Shown here: positions 57,977 through 64,000 of the stretch, piece by piece
Numbering within the stretch: the first letter of the stretch is position 1
How the letters are laid out: every line of letters begins with the position of its first letter
Origin: an uncultured Alphaproteobacteria bacterium
Lineage (GTDB): Bacteria; Pseudomonadota; Alphaproteobacteria; RF32; CAG-239
Direction: 5' to 3'
DNA length: 64,000 nt
Assembly (NCBI GenBank): GCA_934273635.1
Contig: CAKQSV010000006.1
Location: 19,958 to 83,957 of the forward strand
Translations under genes and position numbers: made by a program
The notes under the pieces: model-generated
Told to the model about the DNA's origin: nothing
Database searches by the model: none
What the model saw: the letters and a program-made list of their open reading frames with translations, nothing else

Positions 57977-58194
57977 ATAATCGGAGCTGGATTCCGCTGA
58001 TTGGGTGGATCTTATGTTACGGATTTTTTCACAACTGCGTGATTGCGCCATATTTCAAGACTGATGTGATTGATTGGGAACAGTTGTTAACTTCTCTAGG
58101 AATAATGCTAGGCATAAGTGGTGCGCGCGACATTGGAATGTATAAAAAGGAAATCAAGGATGACAAATTTATTAAACATGATGAAAAATTTTAG
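57964..58194 (+). CDS. 3TM-type holin (76 aa)
   Basis: The N-terminal NRSWIPLIGWILCYGFFHNCVIAPYF and the second hydrophobic helix LLTSLGIMLGISGARDIGMYKK match the 3TM holin family. Holins form the inner-membrane lesions that trigger lysis. The C-terminal charged tail overlaps the spanin gene. Confidence 0.78.
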   Translation: MRKLNNRSWIPLIGWILCYGFFHNCVIAPYFKTDVIDWEQLLTSLGIMLGISGARDIGMYKKEIKDDKFIKHDEKF

Positions 58195-58378
58195 GACGAT
58201 GGTATTTGGTGCTATCGCTCTTTTTTTATATGCGTTTGGCTATAAAAACGCTACAGAATCCGCAGAAAACAAAAAAGTAAAAGGAGAAAATAATGCAATT
58301 AAAAAATCTCAAAAGGCTCGTCGTAGTTTATCTGATACTAATAAGCTTAAACGCTTGCACAACAAATATAAACGGTAA
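58160..58378 (+). CDS. inner-membrane spanin candidate (Rz-like, 72 aa)
   Basis: Start ATG 58160 inside the holin frame's end. One membrane helix (TMVFGAIALFLYAFGY) followed by a basic, helical C-terminus (KKSQKARRSLSDTNKLKRLHNKYKR). Size is short for an Rz protein. The assignment rests on topology and on the o-spanin that overlaps it. Confidence 0.65.
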   Translation: MTNLLNMMKNFRTMVFGAIALFLYAFGYKNATESAENKKVKGENNAIKKSQKARRSLSDTNKLKRLHNKYKR

Positions 58379-58487
58379 CTATTGTTTTCTTTACGAACCG
58401 ATTTATGCCGATTACGAAGCAGACACGACAGAGACCATAAGGCAAATTGATAGAAACAATATCGTTTATGATGAACTTTGTATATGA
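58293..58487 (+). CDS. outer-membrane spanin lipoprotein (Rz1-like, 64 aa)
   Basis: Type II signal with lipobox LNAC (Cys22) and the recurring Rz1-like pattern YCFLYEPIYADYEADTTETIRQIDRNNIVYDELC. The gene begins within the i-spanin frame and extends past it, the classic nested Rz/Rz1 arrangement. Together the two span the periplasm and fuse the membranes at lysis. Confidence 0.82.
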   Translation: MQLKNLKRLVVVYLILISLNACTTNINGNYCFLYEPIYADYEADTTETIRQIDRNNIVYDELCI

Positions 58488-58488
58488 A

Positions 58489-58520
58489 AAAGTCCCCTAC
58501 TCTGTAAAGTAGGGGACTTT
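58489..58520. terminator. terminator at the end of the prophage late operon
   Basis: Perfect 13-bp stem AAAGTCCCCTACT / AGTAGGGGACTTT with a 6-base loop, between the o-spanin and the convergent RTX gene. Confidence 0.85.
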
Positions 58521-58540
58521 CTGGCGTTTAAATACCTCTT

Positions 58541-61500
58541 CTAAATTGCTTTTTTAGTCAAATCAGAATTCGCGGTCAGAGAATACATATCGCTGACATC
58601 CTGCGTCGGATCAGACAAGGTATCCATCAAGGACGAATTGTTGATACCGAAGCTGTTCATCGCCTGAATCAGCTGGTCAGCATTGCTGATATTCAACGTA
58701 CTGCCATCATGAAACTCTATGGTTTCCACCTTATAGGACGCTGAACTGAATTGATTGTTAATCTGAATCCCCTGTATTTCATTGCCATTAACGGAAATCT
58801 TCAGATTATTACCAATCCGCTCAAACGACAAATCATTCTGATTGATACCCTCACCAAAAACAATCTTGTCATTTCCACCAGATTCTGAAATGGTGTCAAA
58901 GCCATCACCGAGATTCCAGACATAAGTATCATCACCATTACCACCATTTAAGGTATCATTACCAATACCTCCGATAATCGTGTCATTACCCTCACCTGCA
59001 TTGACAGTATCATGGCCTCCGTTTCCATAAATGATATCATTATAAGATGTTCCATTGATAGTTTCATTGGCATTGGTCTGTAGCAAAGTCAGTCCCTGAG
59101 TGGAGAGATTAAATGTTGAACCATTAGAAAACTCTAAACTTTCAACTTTATATTCATTTCCTGCATAAAAATTATTAATAATAATTCTTTGCTCCTTATC
59201 CTCATTTATTGTTATAATCAGATTATTCCCATTTTGTGTAAAGGTCAGATTTGATAACATTATGCCTGTTCCGAATTTTATTTTATCTCTTCCCTGCGTT
59301 TCTGTAATTGTATCGCAACCATCTCCCAAATTATAAATATATGTATCGCAACCATATCCTCCTTTTAAGGTGTCATTTCCTTTGCCTCCGACCAGGATAT
59401 CGTCTCCATCTCCGGCATTGATAATATCATGACCGGAACCTGCATATATAACATCATCAAATACTGTTCCGTTAATCGTTTCCGATGTATCATACTGATT
59501 AAACGCTATTCCCATATTAGTCAAATTGAGAATGGATCCATCTGAGAATTTGAGTTTTTCGATCTGAGATGTTTGACTGCTAAACTGTCCATTAATCAGA
59601 ATACTATTATTCAGATTATCGCCATTGACATAAATACGAAGATTTCCGCCTTCCTGAACATAACGCAAGTCTTCCGCGGAGATTCCTTCTCCAAACAAAA
59701 TCGTATCACTACCTTGAGTATCTGTTATAATATCCATTCCATCTCCAAGATTATAGATATATGTATCATCACCGGAACCACCATTTAAAATATCATTGCC
59801 ATCACCACCGACAATAAGATCGTTTCCGGCTCCGGCATTGATTGTATCTGCTCCACCATAACCATATATAGTGTCATCATAAAGCGTTCCTGTTACCGTT
59901 TCTATCCGATTATTCTGATGCAATACCAGACCTGACTGTGCAATATTATAAACATCTCCATTTGCAAATTTAAGTGTTTCAACTTTATTTTCATCTGAAG
60001 CAAAGAAATTACTGATTATTATTGATTGGGAAGCATCATTACCAATCAACAACTTAAGATTGTTTCCTTCCTGAGAAAAACGAATATCTTCATAGACAAT
60101 TCCTTCTCCAAATGTGATGTTATCCATTCCTGAAGTATCTGATATAATATCTTTTCCATCTCCAAGATTATAGATATACGTATCATTTCCTGAACCGCCA
60201 TTCAGTCTGTCATTACCTAATCCACCGATAATTGTATCATTACCGTCTCCGGCATTTACAACATCATTTCCACCGTAAGCATAAATTACATCGTCATAAT
60301 TGGTTCCTGTAATTGTTTCGTAAGAATTATTCTGTTCAAACGTAAATCCGCAACTTTCTATGTTTAAGGTTGAATTATCAGCAAATTGCAATATTTCAAT
60401 TTTATTGCTTCCAGTAAAGAAATTACTGATTTTGATACCCTGTTTGATATTATTATTGATAATAATGACTAAGCTGTCTCCATCTCGGCTATATTTAAGA
60501 CTTTCTGCACTAATTCCTTCTCCGAAGACAATTTTATCACTTCCTTGAGAATCGCTTATCGTATCAAAACCATCACCAAGATTATAAATATAAATGTCAT
60601 CACCTATCCCGCCGTTCAGCGTATCATTACCTTGATTTCCGGTGAGTTCATCATCTCCAGCTCCGCCATTGATAACATCATCATAATCACTGCCGTGAAT
60701 TTTATCATCGAAAGCGGTACCTGAAATTGACATTTCATGATTAAGAGCCTCAAATTCAAAGCCTAAACTATTCAGGGATCTCGTTGTTCCGTCTGAAAAT
60801 TCCAGCGTTTCAACCATATTGCCTGTTGAGGTAAAGAAATTTGTTATGACAATTCCTTGCGTTGGATTGTTATTAATGTAAATCATCAACGCATTATTTT
60901 CTTGATAGAATTTCAAATCATCTGGATTAATGCCTTCACCAAAAACGATTTTATCATTTCCACCTGATTCTGTGATAACATCCAAGCCATCACCGAGATT
61001 ATAAACATAAGTGTCATTACCTGTACCACCGTTTAAGGTATCATTACCTAATCCACCGATAATTGTATCATTACCATCACCGGCACTTATTACGTCGTTT
61101 CCGGCATTGCCGTAAATCGTATCATTATAAGCGGTTCCTGAAACAATGTCATCTTTATCCGACTGGGTCAGAATAATGTTCTCCGGCGTCAGATTAATTA
61201 TTGTCCCGTCATTGAACTGTAATTGCTCTATTTTATATGTGTCATTTTCAAAAAATTTCTTAATAACAATGGTTTGTTCCTGATTATTTTGTATTATCAA
61301 CTGTAGATCATTGCCATTTTGCAGATATGAAACATCTGTGGCTGATATTCCGTTGCCAAATACTATCTTATCCTGTCCCTTAGGATCAAGAATCGTATCA
61401 CGGCCATCTCCGATATTATAATAATAAGTATCACAGTCATAACCGCCATTCAAAGTATCATTACCTTTGCCGCCATAAATATCATCATACCCGTCACCTG

Positions 61501-64000
61501 AATTTATGACATCATTACCATCGCCCCCGACAAGTTCATTATCGTCATCATCTCCGGTTACTGTTTGATTAAGAGATGGATTTAACGTAAATGACTGCGC
61601 GGATAAATTATGAGATGAGCCATCGGCAAACTGCATAGTAAAGCGGCGATATGAAGAACTATAATAAAAGTTATAGATACAAATACCCTGATTGTTGTCA
61701 TTATTAATATTGATATAAAGATCATTCCCTTCTTTTCTGAAGCTTAGATTTTCATAAGCAATATTCTCTCCAAACTGGATAATATTACTTCCGCTACTGT
61801 CTGAAATCGTATCAAACCCATCACCTAAATTATAAACATAGATATCGTTACCACTGTTGCCATTCAGACTGTCGTCTCCTTTGCCTCCTATCAGCGTATC
61901 GTTACCATCTCCTCCAGTCAGTGTATCATTTCCTGCACCACCATTAAGAATATCATCTCCGGAGCCGCCGCTTAGGGTGTCATTGCCGCCATTGCCGTAA
62001 ATAATATCATCATAGCTTGTCGCTGAGACACTTTCATCCCCATTTGTCTGTTGCAAGGTCAGACCGGTATTCGACAGATTTTTTGAGCTGCCGTCTGCAA
62101 ATGTTAGCGTGTAATTTTTATAACTACTATTAAAGAAGAAGTTATAAAGCTGTATACCTTGAGTTTTATCCTCATTGATAGTAATAATTAAATTATCATC
62201 AGCACGTGTGAAAGTGAGATTGTCTAAATGTATTCCTTCCCCGAACTGAATAGTATTACCTTCACCGCTATCTGAAATACTATCAAATCCGTCTCCTAGA
62301 TTATAAATGTAAGTATCACTGCCATAGCCACCATTCAGATTGTCATCTCCCTTGCCACCAACTAACGTATCATTACCTTCGTTTCCATTCAATGTATCAT
62401 CTCCGGCGCCACCATAGATAACATCATTTCCTGCCCTACCGCTTAGTGTGTCATTACCACCGTTGCCGTGAATTACATCATCCCAACGTGTCGCTGAGAT
62501 ATTATCGTCATCATCCGTTTGATGCAATATTAGACCAATATTCGCTAAATTTTTCGAGCTGCCGTCTGCAAATGTTAGCGTGTAATTTTTATAACTATCA
62601 TTGTAGAAGAATCTGTAAAGCTGGATTCCCTGGTTTTCATCTCCATTGATAGTCATGATTAAATTGTCATCACTACGTCTGAAAATAAAATCATCAAAAC
62701 TTATTCCCTCACCAAACTGAACCGTATTAACGTAAGAAGTTGATGGTGCACTTGAAATTTTATCGAAACCATCGCCTAAATTATAAATATAAGTATTGTT
62801 ACCATTGCCTCCATTAAGATTATCATCTCCTTTGCTTCCGACTAACGTGTCATTGCCATCTTCTCCGTTCAACGTATCATTTCCATCACCGCTATATATA
62901 ATATCATTACCAGAACCACCATATACGATATTGTTTCCATCCCCGGCATAAATTATGTCATTGCCGTCTCCACCGCTTAGTGTGTCATTACCGCCGTTGC
63001 CGTAAATTACATCATCCCAACGTGTCGCTGAGATATTATCGTCATCATCCGTTTGATGCAATATTAGACCAATATTCGCTAAATTTTTCGAGCTGCCGTC
63101 TGCAAATGTTAGCGTGTAATTTTTATAACTATTATTAAAGAAGAAGTTATAAAACTGTATTCCCTGAGTTTCATCTCCATTGATAGTCATGATTAAATTG
63201 TCATCACTACGCCGGAAAATTAGATTATCGAAATTTATTCCCTCACCAAACTGAACCGTATTAATGTAAGAGTTGGAGGCAGGATTTGTAATTTTATCAA
63301 AACCATCACCTAAATTATAAATAAAGGTATTGTTACCATTGCCTCCTGAAAGATAATCATCTCCTTTGCCTCCGACTAACGTATCATTGCCATCTTCTCC
63401 GTTCAACGTATCATCTCCGGCGTCACCATAGAGAACATCATTTCCTGTGCCGCCGCTTAGTGTGTCATTACCGCCGTTGCCGTAAATAACATCATCATAA
63501 CTTGTTGCTGAAATATTATCGTCATCATCCGTCTGATGCAATATCAGACCAATATTCGCTAAATTTTTTGAACTACCGTCTGCAAATGCCAGTATATAAT
63601 TTTTATAACTACTATTAAAGAAGAATCTGTAAAGCTGTATCCCCTGAGTCTCATCTCCATTGATAGTCATAATTAAATCGTCACCACTACGCCGAAAAGT
63701 TAGATCATCAAAGCTTATTCCCTCACCAAACTGAACCGTATTAATATCAGAAGTTGATGGCGCGCTTGAAATTTTATCAAAACCATCACCTAAATTATAA
63801 ATAAAGGTATTGTTACCATTGCCTCCTGAAAGATAATCATCTCCGGTGCCTCCGATTAATGTATCATTGCCATCTTCGCCATAAATATAATCAAAACCTT
63901 CATTTCCGTAGATAACATCATTGCCATCTCCTCCACTTAGAGTATCATTACCGCCATTGCCATAAATTTTATCATCATAATTTGTTGCTGAGATCTTTTC
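58541..64000 (-). CDS. giant RTX repeat protein (C-terminal 1,819 aa, 5' partial)
   Basis: The minus-strand frame is open to the window edge (64000), so the start is upstream of the visible part; the ATG at 63670 is internal. Twelve repeating units are visible. Each has a block of GGxGxDxL nonapeptides (calcium-binding RTX beta-roll) and a beta domain with the signature YNLGDGFDxI, GEGIxxxDLxF, NFFxxxxYKVExLxFxDGSxxNL. Units 1-4 (N-terminal side) are closely alike; the C-terminal ones diverge. The last about 43 residues lack repeats and end DLTKKAI, fitting an uncleaved type I secretion signal. No ABC exporter or toxin domain is visible. Host or prophage ownership is not settled. Confidence 0.9.
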   Translation of the reverse strand, partial: EKISATNYDDKIYGNGGNDTLSGGDGNDVIYGNEGFDYIYGEDGNDTLIGGTGDDYLSGGNGNNTFIYNLGDGFDKISSAPSTSDINTVQFGEGISFDDLTFRRSGDDLIMTINGDETQGIQLYRFFFNSSYKNYILAFADGSSKNLANIGLILHQTDDDDNISATSYDDVIYGNGGNDTLSGGTGNDVLYGDAGDDTLNGEDGNDTLVGGKGDDYLSGGNGNNTFIYNLGDGFDKITNPASNSYINTVQFGEGINFDNLIFRRSDDNLIMTINGDETQGIQFYNFFFNNSYKNYTLTFADGSSKNLANIGLILHQTDDDDNISATRWDDVIYGNGGNDTLSGGDGNDIIYAGDGNNIVYGGSGNDIIYSGDGNDTLNGEDGNDTLVGSKGDDNLNGGNGNNTYIYNLGDGFDKISSAPSTSYVNTVQFGEGISFDDFIFRRSDDNLIMTINGDENQGIQLYRFFYNDSYKNYTLTFADGSSKNLANIGLILHQTDDDDNISATRWDDVIHGNGGNDTLSGRAGNDVIYGGAGDDTLNGNEGNDTLVGGKGDDNLNGGYGSDTYIYNLGDGFDSISDSGEGNTIQFGEGIHLDNLTFTRADDNLIITINEDKTQGIQLYNFFFNSSYKNYTLTFADGSSKNLSNTGLTLQQTNGDESVSATSYDDIIYGNGGNDTLSGGSGDDILNGGAGNDTLTGGDGNDTLIGGKGDDSLNGNSGNDIYVYNLGDGFDTISDSSGSNIIQFGENIAYENLSFRKEGNDLYININNDNNQGICIYNFYYSSSYRRFTMQFADGSSHNLSAQSFTLNPSLNQTVTGDDDDNELVGGDGNDVINSGDGYDDIYGGKGNDTLNGGYDCDTYYYNIGDGRDTILDPKGQDKIVFGNGISATDVSYLQNGNDLQLIIQNNQEQTIVIKKFFENDTYKIEQLQFNDGTIINLTPENIILTQSDKDDIVSGTAYNDTIYGNAGNDVISAGDGNDTIIGGLGNDTLNGGTGNDTYVYNLGDGLDVITESGGNDKIVFGEGINPDDLKFYQENNALMIYINNNPTQGIVITNFFTSTGNMVETLEFSDGTTRSLNSLGFEFEALNHEMSISGTAFDDKIHGSDYDDVINGGAGDDELTGNQGNDTLNGGIGDDIYIYNLGDGFDTISDSQGSDKIVFGEGISAESLKYSRDGDSLVIIINNNIKQGIKISNFFTGSNKIEILQFADNSTLNIESCGFTFEQNNSYETITGTNYDDVIYAYGGNDVVNAGDGNDTIIGGLGNDRLNGGSGNDTYIYNLGDGKDIISDTSGMDNITFGEGIVYEDIRFSQEGNNLKLLIGNDASQSIIISNFFASDENKVETLKFANGDVYNIAQSGLVLHQNNRIETVTGTLYDDTIYGYGGADTINAGAGNDLIVGGDGNDILNGGSGDDTYIYNLGDGMDIITDTQGSDTILFGEGISAEDLRYVQEGGNLRIYVNGDNLNNSILINGQFSSQTSQIEKLKFSDGSILNLTNMGIAFNQYDTSETINGTVFDDVIYAGSGHDIINAGDGDDILVGGKGNDTLKGGYGCDTYIYNLGDGCDTITETQGRDKIKFGTGIMLSNLTFTQNGNNLIITINEDKEQRIIINNFYAGNEYKVESLEFSNGSTFNLSTQGLTLLQTNANETINGTSYNDIIYGNGGHDTVNAGEGNDTIIGGIGNDTLNGGNGDDTYVWNLGDGFDTISESGGNDKIVFGEGINQNDLSFERIGNNLKISVNGNEIQGIQINNQFSSASYKVETIEFHDGSTLNISNADQLIQAMNSFGINNSSLMDTLSDPTQDVSDMYSLTANSDLTKKAI

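Overview
The window reads as a chromosomal segment of a Gram-negative alphaproteobacterium, probably an uncultured host-associated (gut-type) lineage. The evidence is the rpsF-rpsR-rplI operon, the hslV-hslU-hemW run, the lepB-rnc-era operon, SecA with a SEC-C tail, an outer-membrane lipoprotein signal, and protein sequences of alphaproteobacterial type. The lineage is inferred from gene content and sequence style, not from a search.

Region 1 (1-27,960) is core chromosome. In order it holds: a CDP-alcohol phosphatidyltransferase cut by the window edge; a DsbD-type disulfide reductase; small hypothetical genes; tRNA-Lys; the S6/S18/L9 operon (minus strand); two families of intergenic tandem repeats; a lipoprotein; ComM/YifB; a 945-residue secreted Cys-rich protein ending in a degenerate trypsin fold; two tandem paralogous unknown genes with duplicated promoters; hslV, hslU and hemW (hemW carries an in-frame palindromic insertion); a parvulin; secA; YqgE; a second, larger DsbD-like protein; acpS; lepB; rnc; era; tRNA-Arg; and a MATE transporter.

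Region 2 (about 27,970-30,600) is an insertion boundary. A 47-base remnant of a tRNA-Thr 3' half lies on the minus strand next to a terminator. An AT-rich 713-residue protein with a PD-(D/E)xK-like core follows. A complete tRNA-Thr(TGT) then lies in the opposite orientation. This is the best candidate for an acquired, possibly defence-related, single-gene island.

Region 3 (about 30,800-58,520) is a lambda-like siphophage prophage in near-canonical order: regulatory and replication-type genes; ParB and ParB-methyltransferase genes; small and large terminase; gpW; portal; S49 protease; decoration protein; capsid; head-tail joining; gpZ/gpU/gpV-like tail genes; a G/GT pair with a textbook A AAA AAC slippery site; tape measure; tail tip and fibre genes; NlpC/P60; gpJ-like; and a lysis cassette with overlapping spanins. 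Three cargo units sit between structural genes and end in their own terminators: a RelE/HigB-type toxin-antitoxin pair, a 123-residue unknown, and a trypsin-like protease. Two further cargo genes, including a nuclease-like protein, run on the minus strand. No integrase or CI-type repressor is visible in this interval.

Region 4 (58,541-64,000, minus strand) is the C-terminal 1,819 residues of a giant RTX protein made of about twelve 140-180-residue units, running off the window. It is presumably exported by a type I secretion system that is not seen here.
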